NCBI GenBank assembly: GCA_016710935.1
Contig: JADJTY010000014.1
Coordinates: forward strand, 97,501-161,500
Source of the DNA: Chitinophagaceae bacterium
GTDB lineage: Bacteria; Bacteroidota; Bacteroidia; Chitinophagales; Chitinophagaceae
Length of the DNA: 64,000 nucleotides
Direction of reading: 5' to 3'
Made by a program: the position numbers and the translations under genes. Numbering within the stretch: position 1 is the first letter of the stretch; every line of letters starts with the position of its first letter. Positions 51,432 to 60,574 of this stretch are shown piece by piece. The notes below the pieces were generated by a model that had not been told where the DNA came from, did no database searches, and worked only from the letters and a program-made list of their open reading frames with translations.

Positions 51432-52151
51432 TCAAAATTGTACAGCCCCGCCTTTTTTTTTGTTTAAGTTTTCTGCAACAAAAATAACTCCATTGCCAAA
51501 AGCCTCTCTTGATATACTTTCATGTATAAGCCTTACTGTTTGATATGGAAAGCCAAAAATCACTTCGTGTTTCCCAACAATGCCTCCGGCCCTGACAGAG
51601 TTAATGTCAGACTTTTCTAAATCCAATGCCTCGGCTATTTTAACGGCGGTGCCGGAAATCCCATCTTTGCCTTTAAAGTGTTCCTCAATTATTTGTATAT
51701 CAACCCAGGGGGCAATCTTCTTTAAAAATTTTGAAGCAAATAAAAGATAATTCACACCAAGTGTAATATTTGGTGACCAAAACACTGTTGTAACTTTTGA
51801 AAGCTCATTCAATAATGCTTTCTCATTTTCAGTATAATGAGAAATTGCAGAAATTATTTTGATATTACGCTCGGCTGCAATTTTTCCATACGTGTAAATA
51901 CCCGTTGTTGAAGAAAAATCGATGATAATATCAACGGGATGGCTATTTAGAAGTTCTTCTATTGATATGGTTGCACTGGAATAAATTAACCCAGGTTCTT
52001 CCGAAGCTATTCCTAAAAATTCGGGTACGGATCGATTGTCAAGCAATGTGCTTTGCCGCAAAACCCACTCAAGACAAAATTCTTTATTTTGCAAAATAAC
52101 ATTTGCTACAGCTTTACCGGTTTTTCCAAAACCTACAAGTCCAACTTTCAT
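51432..52151 (-). CDS. Dihydrodipicolinate reductase-like protein with altered active-site motif
   Basis: 239 aa. The N-terminal Rossmann motif (VGLVGFGKTGKAVAN) and the C-terminal RAGGIVGKHEV are those of DapB, which reduces dihydrodipicolinate in lysine and diaminopimelate synthesis. The catalytic stretch reads EEHFKGKDGISGTA. The usual form is E-x-H-H-x-x-K-x-D-A-P-S-G-T-A, so the second His is Phe, one position is missing, and DAPSGT has become DGISGT. No other lysine gene is nearby, and the gene sits in an ion/osmolyte run. It could still be the cell's DapB, or a paralogue acting on another substrate. Confidence 0.78.
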   Translation of the reverse strand: MKVGLVGFGKTGKAVANVILQNKEFCLEWVLRQSTLLDNRSVPEFLGIASEEPGLIYSSATISIEELLNSHPVDIIIDFSSTTGIYTYGKIAAERNIKIISAISHYTENEKALLNELSKVTTVFWSPNITLGVNYLLFASKFLKKIAPWVDIQIIEEHFKGKDGISGTAVKIAEALDLEKSDINSVRAGGIVGKHEVIFGFPYQTVRLIHESISREAFGNGVIFVAENLNKKKGGAVQF

Positions 52152-52343
52152 AATGTTTGATTTAAGACATTTGTCGGTTAATTTATAATTTTTGAAACTT
52201 TTACAATATTAACATCCATAAACCAGCACAAAAACACTGCTTTCCTTAGCAAGGGCCGGATGCTTAAAGATAATTCCCTTATTATATAAAGTCTTTAAAA
52301 ATAGAGCGAAAGCAGTATCATAGGCAGTACCCCATACCTACCG

Positions 52344-53618
52344 CTAACCTAACTGCAATTGTAGCAGAAATACCAGGACGCCTGCTGCAAATCCAATAAG
52401 TGCCAGCAAGCTGATTTTTTTAAGGTACCATATAAAATTTATATTCTGTATGCCCATAACAGCTACCCCTGCGGCTGAACCAATGATAATAGCACTGCCC
52501 CCTGTTCCGGTCGTAAGTGCAAGAAATTCCCAAAAAGGGTGATCGGTAGGATAAGTATTAAGATCAAACATGCCCTGGGCTGCAGCCACCAGGGGCACAT
52601 TATCAACTATTGCCGATAGAAGTCCCAACGTAATACCAATAAGATAATCGTTCTTTAACGAATTAGTTAAAAACCCGGCAACTTCTTTCAACAATCCAAA
52701 TGATTGTAAGGCCGAAACTGCCAATAGAATACCCAGGAAAAATAATATGCTGGGCGTATCTACTTTTTGCAGTGCTTTGGCTACAGTTAGCCTTTCTGAA
52801 ACTTCAGGTGTTTTATTCTTATGAATTATGGTAGTGATCACCCACATTAAACCAAGCGCCAGCATCATTCCCATAAAAGGTGGCAGGTGTGTAACTGTTT
52901 TAAATATTGGTACAAAAACTAAAAATCCTATGCCGGAGAACAGCACAATGCGGCTGTCGGCCTTTTGTTTGTAAGTTGCAGTAGATTCAGGAATAGGATT
53001 GAATTTGGTACCCCTGAACTTGTAAGCCAAAATGATAGCCGGGAAAAGGCATACTGCAATACTGGGCAATATCAATTGCTTCATAATATTCAATGCGGTG
53101 ATCTGCCCCCCTATCCAAAGCATGGTAGTGGTAACATCTCCCAAAGGAGACCAGGCTCCGCCTGCATTTGCCGCAATTACGATCATTCCGCAAAACCAAA
53201 GTTTATGTTCTTTGTCGACTAAAAGTTTTGTAACCAAAGACGACATCACAATTGCAGTTGTTAAATTATCCAGCAATGCAGAAAGAAAAAAAGTGATGAC
53301 CGTAATAATGACGAGCAGTTTGCTTTTGTTTGTGGTTTTTATTTTCTGCGTAATGATGTCAAATCCGTCATGGGTATCTATTAATTCAACGATCGTCATG
53401 GCGCCCAATAAAAAAAACAGGATGGATGCAATTTCCCCGAGATGATGCAGCAACTCCTCACTTACTGTTTCAACTGATTCGCTTTGTAGTATATAAATCG
53501 TCCAGCAAACCACACCGGTAATTAAAGCCGATGCCGCTTTGTTGAGTTTAAGCGGGTGCTCAAAAGCTATGGCACTATAGCCTAAAACAAAAACAATAAT
53601 TAACAGGATTGAGATCAT
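52344..53618 (-). CDS. nhaD: Na+/H+ antiporter, NhaD type
   Basis: 424 aa with about twelve transmembrane helices. The NhaD/ArsB-like ion-transporter superfamily is recognisable from HLGEIASILFFLLGAMTIVELIDTH, SALLDNLTTAIVM, ANAGGAWSPLGDVTTTMLWIGG and the C-terminal IVDNVPLVAAA. NhaD exports Na+/Li+ at alkaline pH or high salt. Its ATG shares one base with the stop of the upstream glycosyltransferase-phosphatase gene (TGATG), so translation of the two is almost certainly coupled. Confidence 0.92.
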   Translation of the reverse strand: MISILLIIVFVLGYSAIAFEHPLKLNKAASALITGVVCWTIYILQSESVETVSEELLHHLGEIASILFFLLGAMTIVELIDTHDGFDIITQKIKTTNKSKLLVIITVITFFLSALLDNLTTAIVMSSLVTKLLVDKEHKLWFCGMIVIAANAGGAWSPLGDVTTTMLWIGGQITALNIMKQLILPSIAVCLFPAIILAYKFRGTKFNPIPESTATYKQKADSRIVLFSGIGFLVFVPIFKTVTHLPPFMGMMLALGLMWVITTIIHKNKTPEVSERLTVAKALQKVDTPSILFFLGILLAVSALQSFGLLKEVAGFLTNSLKNDYLIGITLGLLSAIVDNVPLVAAAQGMFDLNTYPTDHPFWEFLALTTGTGGSAIIIGSAAGVAVMGIQNINFIWYLKKISLLALIGFAAGVLVFLLQLQLG

Positions 53619-55021
53619 CAGTTTAGAATTGGAAGTAATAAATTAAAGTCAGGTTCTTTTATAATATAGTCTGCCACAGAATCAACAAAATGATGCGTAG
53701 AACAGAAGGATACCCCTATGCCGGCTTTACGGATGGAGCAAATATCATTTTCTCCGTCTCCAACCACCAGGGTGTTTTTTAAATCCACCCCATATTTGTT
53801 ACAGATACTAATCAGGGCATTGAGTTTGCAATAATCGTGTTTACACTGGCTCGCATCATCCAATAAAAATAAAGATGGAATTTTCACTTCGCCGGTTGCA
53901 ACGCTTTTTGAAAATTCAAGCTCATTGGAAATTGAAAAGTCAAAACCGAATTTATTTTTCAGGTGATTGGTAATACAATCATAGCTGTCGCTGATGATGC
54001 CGGTAATATACCCCTGTTGCTTTAATTCTTTTATTACTTCCTGCAAATGTGGCGTAACATCAATACTATCTGTTAATGCAAGCAGGTCGCCAATGGTTTT
54101 ACCTTTGAGTAAACGGGCGATCAGTTTGGTGCGTATAAACGGGTTACTATTATTGGTAACTATATCTCTCAGTTCATTCTTAAATCCAAATTCTTCAGCT
54201 GCAGTATGAATAAAACTTTTACGCAAAATGGTATTATCCATATCAAACATGGCGATCTTTTTTAAAGACATCAGGTTTTCCCGTATGGCAAATTCCATTT
54301 GTTCCCGTATCACCTGAATATTTTCATAGGTCTCCAGGTTTTGAACCTCCGCAGTTTTTGATTTCTTCATGATCGTCCTTGCAACTTCCCTGCTCATTTT
54401 ACCCAATTGTTCCAGTTGTTGCATCCTGTTTTCAATATTCCCGATATTTACTTCAGTAATTCTTGCACCCAACTTATGCATATCCATTAAGATACCGATG
54501 TCCACACCATATCCCTCTTCAAATTCGCATTGTTTAAACAAACTTTTTTTTCCTGCAATCATACCGCTTAAAGGTTGCTGAAAATTCGGGAAAGCCGGAT
54601 GTAATATTGAAAGTAAAGGTTTTGCAACCAGCTCAGTAACCCTGCCAGCCTGACGGGTAAAATATGACTTAACAAAATCTGCTTCGTCATTGATCAATGG
54701 CGCTGTTAGTAATTCTATTACATTTTCGGGATAACTAATAATGTCGGCATCAAGGAAAGCAATTATTTCATTTTTGGTAATCAATATCCCGTCTTTCATG
54801 GATGCTCCCTTCCCTAATTTTGTACTGGTAATAACAGAGGCTCCTTCTTTCCTGGCTTGCTCAATGGTATTGTCCATTGATTTATCATCCACCACCAATA
54901 CTTCCGTAACCTGTGGTGAATTCCTGGCAAGTTTCACCACCTGTGCAATGGTCTTTTCCTCATTTAATGCGGGTATGATGACTGTGACCCTTGTTGAAAA
55001 ATTTTTATTATTCCCGGTCAT
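53618..55021 (-). CDS. GT2 glucosyl-3-phosphoglycerate synthase-like / HAD phosphatase fusion
   Basis: 467 aa, two domains. Residues 8-225 are a GT-A glycosyltransferase: VTVIIPALNEEKTIAQVV, the metal-binding Asp91-Ala-Asp93, then AGRVTELVAKPLL, QPLSGMIAG and EGYGVDIGILMD, which recall glucosyl-3-phosphoglycerate synthase. Residues 253-465 are a HAD-IB phosphatase (SerB-like): DMDNT with Asp260/Asp262, SDSYD, and GDGENDI with Asp422/Asp426. One protein could therefore make and dephosphorylate glucosyl-3-phosphoglycerate, giving the compatible solute glucosylglycerate. A mannosyl analogue is the main alternative. Coupling to NhaD and the neighbouring glycerate kinase support an osmolyte role (inference). 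Confidence 0.8.
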   Translation of the reverse strand: MTGNNKNFSTRVTVIIPALNEEKTIAQVVKLARNSPQVTEVLVVDDKSMDNTIEQARKEGASVITSTKLGKGASMKDGILITKNEIIAFLDADIISYPENVIELLTAPLINDEADFVKSYFTRQAGRVTELVAKPLLSILHPAFPNFQQPLSGMIAGKKSLFKQCEFEEGYGVDIGILMDMHKLGARITEVNIGNIENRMQQLEQLGKMSREVARTIMKKSKTAEVQNLETYENIQVIREQMEFAIRENLMSLKKIAMFDMDNTILRKSFIHTAAEEFGFKNELRDIVTNNSNPFIRTKLIARLLKGKTIGDLLALTDSIDVTPHLQEVIKELKQQGYITGIISDSYDCITNHLKNKFGFDFSISNELEFSKSVATGEVKIPSLFLLDDASQCKHDYCKLNALISICNKYGVDLKNTLVVGDGENDICSIRKAGIGVSFCSTHHFVDSVADYIIKEPDFNLLLPILN

Positions 55022-55185
55022 TGATTTGTCCGGGATTTTTTATGAACTGATTAAAGTTGCCGCAGGAGTTGCAATTTAATCAATGTTTATCGGGTAACCA
55101 TGCATTATAGGCACTAAACCGGCCAGAACATAATAGAAGAATCCGGCATAAGTGTATATGGTGAAACAGCCGGCCTGGCCTGCTC

Positions 55186-56505
55186 TCAATTTATAAGCCC
55201 GATCACCATATCCATCACATTTGTTTGTGTAGGCCCGGTTATGATCAACCCGCCGTTTTTCTCGAAAAAGGAATAGGCATCAAAATCAGCAAGATGATTA
55301 TTCAATTCGTCAAAATTTATAATACCTGGTCTAATCATTGCCGTATCAATTATAGCTCCCGTCGCATCAGTAGGGCCATCTGTTCCATCTGTTCCGGCAC
55401 TGAGTATCGTTATACTCCTGTTTCGCTTAGTTATACCATTTTTAAATAATTCATGAAGCGCACATAAGGCAAAATGCTGATTTCGTCCTCCCTTTCCATT
55501 GCCGGTAACTTTCAATGTAGTTTCCCCACCCATTATAATACATGCAGGCAAATTACCATCATAATCCAAGAGGTATTGAACAAAATGCCGGGCTTCCTGC
55601 TCTGTATCACCGCAAAGATCATAGTTTAAAATAACAACATGATAACCTGATTGTGATGCACTCATCTTTGCTGCTTCCAGTGCAAGTTTATTATTACCGA
55701 TAATTTCAGAAAAAGTGTTTTTAAAAAACAATGAACCGGGTTTGGGCGTTTCTTCTATCTCTGCATGTAATCCTTTTCGGATGTATTGTATTACACTTTC
55801 ACTAATCTGATTCCAAATATTATATTTCACAAGTACATGGTAAGCATCTTCAAATGTTGATATGTCGGGAACGGTTGGGCCACTTGCAATACTGCCCGGG
55901 TCATCTCCTGGCACATCGCTGATGGTGAGTGTAAAAACTTTTGCAGGGTAAGCTGCTTTAGCCAGTTGTCCGCCTTTAATGCGGCTTACATGTTTGCGTA
56001 CGATATTTATTTGCTCAATAGATGCCCCGCTGTTTACAAGCAAAACTGATAACTGCTGAATATCTTCCAACGTGCATCCCTGGGGAATATCAGTCAGTAA
56101 AGAAGATGCCCCTCCGCTTAACAATATCAAAACAATATCGTTTGCAGATAATTGCTGCACTGTATCCAATACGATCTCACCGGCAAGTATGCTGTTTTTA
56201 TCAGGAACCGGGTGTGCAGCTTCAAATACATTGAATTTATTCAATGGAAGAGCGTGGCCATATTTAGTAATGCAGATACCTTTTGTAATTAAATGGCGGA
56301 CTTGTTTTTCTATTTCCCTGGCCATTGCAGGTGCGGCTTTGCCGGCTGCAATAACTATAAGATTATCAATGGAGGAAAGGTTGATCTTTTGTCCGCAAAT
56401 ATGAAGTACATCTTTATCAATATAAACATGTTGCGGCATCAAGGACCGGGGATGAACAGCATTGATCGCTGAAAAAAATATTTCCTGTGCGTTGGTGGTA
56501 TACAT
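55186..56505 (-). CDS. Glycerate 2-kinase (MOFRL-type)
   Basis: 439 aa from the ATG at 56505; a TTG three codons earlier is possible. Family features are AAGKAAPAMA, FEAAHPVPD, LLSGGASSLL, KHVSRIKGGQLA, ISDVPGDDPGSIASGPT and the MOFRL-domain GGETTLKV, GGRNQHFAL and GTDGTDGPTDA. It phosphorylates glycerate, giving 2-phosphoglycerate, and so feeds glycolysis. Between a Gfo/Idh oxidoreductase and the glucosyl-3-phosphoglycerate synthase-like gene, it could supply phosphoglycerate for, or recycle glycerate from, glucosylglycerate. Confidence 0.92.
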   Translation of the reverse strand: MYTTNAQEIFFSAINAVHPRSLMPQHVYIDKDVLHICGQKINLSSIDNLIVIAAGKAAPAMAREIEKQVRHLITKGICITKYGHALPLNKFNVFEAAHPVPDKNSILAGEIVLDTVQQLSANDIVLILLSGGASSLLTDIPQGCTLEDIQQLSVLLVNSGASIEQINIVRKHVSRIKGGQLAKAAYPAKVFTLTISDVPGDDPGSIASGPTVPDISTFEDAYHVLVKYNIWNQISESVIQYIRKGLHAEIEETPKPGSLFFKNTFSEIIGNNKLALEAAKMSASQSGYHVVILNYDLCGDTEQEARHFVQYLLDYDGNLPACIIMGGETTLKVTGNGKGGRNQHFALCALHELFKNGITKRNRSITILSAGTDGTDGPTDATGAIIDTAMIRPGIINFDELNNHLADFDAYSFFEKNGGLIITGPTQTNVMDMVIGLIN

Positions 56506-56573
56506 ACAACTCAAGATAAAATGAAATTCCAGGTATTGTTATGGCTTATAAAGCCATGCTCACCGCATCTATT

Positions 56574-57968
56574 TTAAACCTGCTGATCATGGAAAACTTT
56601 AACCTCTTCAATGGTGCGGTTCAATCTGCTTTTTTCTGCTGCAAATGCCATCAGGTGACTTTCGATCGAAACTTCAATGGATGAACTTAATAAGCTTTTA
56701 TCCTGTTGAGCCACAGCCTGTACCCAATCTTTTATTAAACGATGGTCTCCCCCACCGTGAGCATCAGTTTTCATTTTCCAGGAAGTTTGCTTTTTGGTTT
56801 GGAAATCATTCATGATAAATGTTTCCATATTACCAAAAATATCACCTTTTGAGCCCATGATCCTGGTTCTCCGTCCTTCATAAGATACATGAGCCTCCAT
56901 AGAAAATGCAGCAGTTACTCCATTTTCAAACAGCATATTAACAGTAAGATGATCCGGCTGGTCATTATCCATTCTGTACACACAACGGCCGTAATCCGTG
57001 GTCTTTAGTTGCTCAAGAATATGATCATCCCATTCCGATTTTTTTTCAGGCATGTCAAAAACATACAAGCGCTTTTTATCCCGTAAATATATCTGGAGGG
57101 CAGAATAGGGACAGGACTTTTCAACCTTACATCCATCAGTACATCTTTCAGTACTTCCTTCAGGAGCATTTGCATTGGTAAACCATTTGAGGTTGCCGAA
57201 ACAATGCACATCTTTTGCGGAACTATTCACCAGCCAGCGGATAATATCCGTATCATGACTGGATTTAGCCAATAATATGGGCGTGGTTTCTTTGCTGTTT
57301 TTCCATTTACCCCTAACATATGAATGACTCATATGTACCTGTTCAATAGGCTCCATATGCTGTATGCTGATGATATTACCGATCAGGCCAGCATCTATTA
57401 CTTCTTTTAATTCCCGGAAATAAGGAGAATAACGAAGTACATGGCATATCCCTACAATCTGATCACAGGATTCCGCTTTTTTAAGGATCAACCTGCATTC
57501 TTCTTCCGTAGGGGCAATAGGCTTTTCCAGTAAAACATCATAGCCGGCATCCAAAGCTGCTATGCAGGGTTGTGTATGTAAATTATCAGGTGTTGCTATA
57601 ATGACCGCATCTGCAAATTTTGGTTGTTTGAACACATCCTGCCAGTTGCTGAAACAAAACTTATCCTCCATGTGGTGCAATGATTTTATCCTGCTCAGGC
57701 GTTTGGCATTGCTGTCAGCTACTGAAATTATTTTCAACTCATCCGGATTTTCAAGAGCATATGCTGCATAGATATTACCACGGTGACCGGCCCCTATCAA
57801 AATTACAGTTACCGGCTTCTTTAACCTGATATGTCGCGGATTTTCAAATACATCCTCATGTAAACCAAACAATTCTGCAACTTCTTTCCATTTAAGTTCA
57901 ACATTTTCTTTCAGCATATTCAAAGAACGAAGCAATTTCCTGGAGGCAATAAACTGGCGTAACGACAT
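56574..57968 (-). CDS. Gfo/Idh/MocA family oxidoreductase
   Basis: 464 aa. A ~50-residue helical N-terminal extension precedes the NAD(P)-binding domain (VTVILIGAGHRGNIYA). The EKP catalytic-lysine motif (LLEKPIAPTEEEC) and a C-terminal substrate domain follow. A Cys cluster (ERCTDGCKVEKSCPYSA) lies in the middle, as in one Gfo/Idh branch. The signature HMEPIEQVHMSHSYVRGKW is also seen in that branch. The likely substrate is a sugar or sugar acid. It is first in the minus-strand run, with a candidate -7 box upstream. Confidence 0.9.
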   Translation of the reverse strand: MSLRQFIASRKLLRSLNMLKENVELKWKEVAELFGLHEDVFENPRHIRLKKPVTVILIGAGHRGNIYAAYALENPDELKIISVADSNAKRLSRIKSLHHMEDKFCFSNWQDVFKQPKFADAVIIATPDNLHTQPCIAALDAGYDVLLEKPIAPTEEECRLILKKAESCDQIVGICHVLRYSPYFRELKEVIDAGLIGNIISIQHMEPIEQVHMSHSYVRGKWKNSKETTPILLAKSSHDTDIIRWLVNSSAKDVHCFGNLKWFTNANAPEGSTERCTDGCKVEKSCPYSALQIYLRDKKRLYVFDMPEKKSEWDDHILEQLKTTDYGRCVYRMDNDQPDHLTVNMLFENGVTAAFSMEAHVSYEGRRTRIMGSKGDIFGNMETFIMNDFQTKKQTSWKMKTDAHGGGDHRLIKDWVQAVAQQDKSLLSSSIEVSIESHLMAFAAEKSRLNRTIEEVKVFHDQQV

Positions 57969-58009
57969 GTCCGGATTTTTTTTGTTAACTTATTTTAATT
58001 AGTGCTTCA

Positions 58010-58017
58010 CAAAATTA
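58010..58017 (-). promoter_or_regulatory. Candidate -7 box (TAATTTTG)
   Basis: A perfect TAnnTTTG on the minus strand, 42 nt before the Gfo/Idh ATG at 57968. It could drive the whole run down to 50957. Confidence 0.4.
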
Positions 58018-58147
58018 CAAAGCTTCGGGTAACCATGTTAGTGGCTGTAATATTTTAAGTAATGTTTAATTCCCGTTTAGCTGTTGCCAGATCTGTTACA
58101 CATCTATCAGATCAACTAATGATTTTTTTCTGCCTCGATTACTGAAT

Positions 58148-59458
58148 TCATCTCTGAAAAAGCAGTTTAATGTTATTGTGTTGTAATCTAACTTTGAGCC
58201 AGTTCTCCATTTTATTTTTTTCCTGCCTGGATAAATTGGCAGAAAGTGATAATAAAACGACATAAACAGGTGCTTTTGCAGAACTGTCGCTTAGTAAATC
58301 TGATGGTTGTATAACCGCATTTTTAATAGCAGGATATTGTGCCTTCAATTCTGCATATACCTGTTTACCCAGTTTTAGCAGGTTATCAATGCTATCTAAG
58401 TTAGACTGTAGGATCTTTGCCTGTTTTTCCTTTTCTGCCATGGCAACGGTGAGCTGTGTAAACTGATCATTTTGCACAATGTTTTTGTCTTCTGACAAAT
58501 AAGCAAAGCCCTGTTTCACTTCCAGTTTTGCAGCAGCCAGGCCATATTTTTTTAATACGCCTTTCAACAGCACTATTTCTTCCGGTGCTATTTCTTTTCC
58601 ACCAAACACCAGGGTTATGCTGCTTTTTTTTGCATCGATCTTTTTATTCAATAAATAATCATTGGAAAAATGTGCTTCGTTTGTAATAAACCGATTCGCA
58701 TTTTTTATAAACCTGTTTTGTTGTATCATATCATACCCAAAATATACACTGGGTAATAAGGTAGCCAAAACTACAAACCAGATAACACGCTGTGCAATCT
58801 GATCTGCTCTTTTGGTTTGCAGGTGTTTGTATGGAAAATGCAGGAACCGTACAATGATAAAAGTTGCCAATGCTATAAAAACAGTATTAATGATAAACAG
58901 GTAAAAAGCACCAATAAAATAACTGAACTGCCAGGTGGCAAGTCCGTAACCCGCTGTACATAAAGGCGGCATCAATGCGGTTGCAATCGCCACACCCGGA
59001 ATAACATTTCCCTTTTGTTTGCTGGAAGTAGCCAGGATGCCGGCAAATCCTCCAAACAATGCTATCAATACATCATAAATATTGGGAGATGTTCTGGCTA
59101 AGATTTCGGAGTGTGCATCATCCAATGGTGAGATCAGAAAAAAAATGGTAGAGGTTGTTAATGCCACGCCTGTTGCAATACTGTAATTATAAACAGCTTT
59201 GCGTAATAATGTCACATCATTGATACCTATGCCTAAACCAATACCCATTATTGGACCCATTAGCGGGGAGATCAGCATGGCGCCAATGATAACGGCAGTT
59301 GAGTTTACATTTAAGCCCAGTGATGCAACAAATATTGCAAAAATCAGCACCCAAAGATTGGTGCCACGAAAAACCACCCCGGCATCAATGTTTGTGACTA
59401 CGGTTTGCAGGTCTTCCTTTTCTGCATGGAGTTTAAATTTATCAAAAAAATTATTCAA
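58148..59458 (-). CDS. DUF389 family membrane protein
   Basis: 436 aa. The N-terminal half carries several transmembrane helices with the family hallmarks STAVIIGAMLISPLMGPIMGIGLG and GVAIATALMPPLCTAGYGLA. The C-terminal half is soluble with a coiled segment (about 330-370). DUF389 proteins are widespread inner-membrane proteins without an established biochemical function. Neighbours here handle ions and stress. Divergent from the UspA gene across 268 bp. Confidence 0.9.
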   Translation of the reverse strand: MNNFFDKFKLHAEKEDLQTVVTNIDAGVVFRGTNLWVLIFAIFVASLGLNVNSTAVIIGAMLISPLMGPIMGIGLGIGINDVTLLRKAVYNYSIATGVALTTSTIFFLISPLDDAHSEILARTSPNIYDVLIALFGGFAGILATSSKQKGNVIPGVAIATALMPPLCTAGYGLATWQFSYFIGAFYLFIINTVFIALATFIIVRFLHFPYKHLQTKRADQIAQRVIWFVVLATLLPSVYFGYDMIQQNRFIKNANRFITNEAHFSNDYLLNKKIDAKKSSITLVFGGKEIAPEEIVLLKGVLKKYGLAAAKLEVKQGFAYLSEDKNIVQNDQFTQLTVAMAEKEKQAKILQSNLDSIDNLLKLGKQVYAELKAQYPAIKNAVIQPSDLLSDSSAKAPVYVVLLSLSANLSRQEKNKMENWLKVRLQHNNIKLLFQR

Positions 59459-59484
59459 GCTGATCCGCGAATTTTGTTAAAAGA

Positions 59485-59492
59485 CAAATTTA
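59485..59492 (-). promoter_or_regulatory. Candidate -7 box (TAAATTTG)
   Basis: A perfect TAnnTTTG on the minus strand, 27 nt before the DUF389 ATG. In the rest of the 268 bp divergent gap (59459-59726) I see nothing more than AT-rich DNA. Confidence 0.4.
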
Positions 59493-59726
59493 AGGCTAAA
59501 ATAATAAAGCAGTATTGGAACAAATAATGTCAGACTTATTTTTAATACACAATTCTAAATATGCAGGAAAAATCAGGGATATGAGAAACCGGGTAGTCAG
59601 ATCAAAATAATTGACTGTATTATAATCAGTAGCTTTTATGATATTTATCATTTGCTTTTTTTATGCTTTTTACTTTCTTTATAATATAAGAACAGAAGTA
59701 TGAATATTTAATAAAAATGATTATAT

Positions 59727-60554
59727 ATGAAAATTCTCTTACCAACTGACTTTTCAAAATTTTCAAAAGTAGCAGTTCATTATGCCGTTAAACTTGCAAA
59801 AAAATTAAATGCAGAAATAATCCTGCTCAATGCAGTATTTATTGATGCGCCGCCCCGGGCACAATCAGCCTTAAAAACAAGCCAGATACTTGACGCGATG
59901 GTTGAAAATATTACCCTGGAATTTATTTCGCTAATTAAAGAGATAAAAACAGGGAATGAAATAGATATCAGTTATAAAATCATTAAGGGCTATCCCGTGA
60001 AAGATGTAGTGGAAACATTTGCATGCCACAACGATATAGATCTGATTATTATGGGTACAAAGGGGGTAAGTGGTTTAAAAAAAGTATTGATGGGCAGCAA
60101 TGCCGCTGCAGTTATTGGCAATAGCAGTATTCCGGTAATCAGTGTTCCGGAACATGCCCGGTTTAACCATATCAAACATATTGTTTATGCTTCTGACTTG
60201 CTTGCAGTAAACCCGGAAGTAAAAAAGCTTATTCAATTTGTACGACCATTTGATGCATTAATTCACCTGGTACATGTTGTTTCACCTGATTCAAAAAAGA
60301 AAATTGATAAGCTCAAAATGAAAAATGACCTTATCAGTAAAAATAAATATTCGAAAATTGCTGTTCACATTGCTGTGCATGAAGATATTGAAGAAGCTAT
60401 TGATGAATACATAGCAGATGTAAAAGCCGATATGCTTACCATGTTTACCCATAAACCAACTTTTTTAGAAAAGCTTTTCGGCAAAAGTGTAACCCGTGAA
60501 ATGGCTTTTCATAGCTGGATTCCCTTGCTTTCCATAAAGAAACAAGCCAAATAA
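59727..60554 (+). CDS. Universal stress protein, tandem UspA domains
   Basis: 275 aa with two USP domains. The first (1-142) starts ILLPTDFSKFS and has the ATP-binding-type MGTKGVSGLKKVLMGSNAAAV loop. The second (about 148-272) is degenerate: it begins HIVYASDL and ends GKSVTREMAFHSWIPLL, with little of the nucleotide loop left. USPs respond to starvation, osmotic and envelope stress. It is followed after 20 bp by the Ca2+/Na+ exchanger gene, so the two form an operon. Confidence 0.92.
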   Translation: MKILLPTDFSKFSKVAVHYAVKLAKKLNAEIILLNAVFIDAPPRAQSALKTSQILDAMVENITLEFISLIKEIKTGNEIDISYKIIKGYPVKDVVETFACHNDIDLIIMGTKGVSGLKKVLMGSNAAAVIGNSSIPVISVPEHARFNHIKHIVYASDLLAVNPEVKKLIQFVRPFDALIHLVHVVSPDSKKKIDKLKMKNDLISKNKYSKIAVHIAVHEDIEEAIDEYIADVKADMLTMFTHKPTFLEKLFGKSVTREMAFHSWIPLLSIKKQAK

Positions 60555-60574
60555 AAGACTAAAACCTGCAACTC

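Noticed and set aside
57080..57180. Cysteine cluster in the Gfo/Idh oxidoreductase as a possible novel metal site
   Set aside because: A similar C-x-x-x-C...CPYSA stretch is, as I recall, typical of one branch of the Gfo/Idh family, so it is not unusual here.
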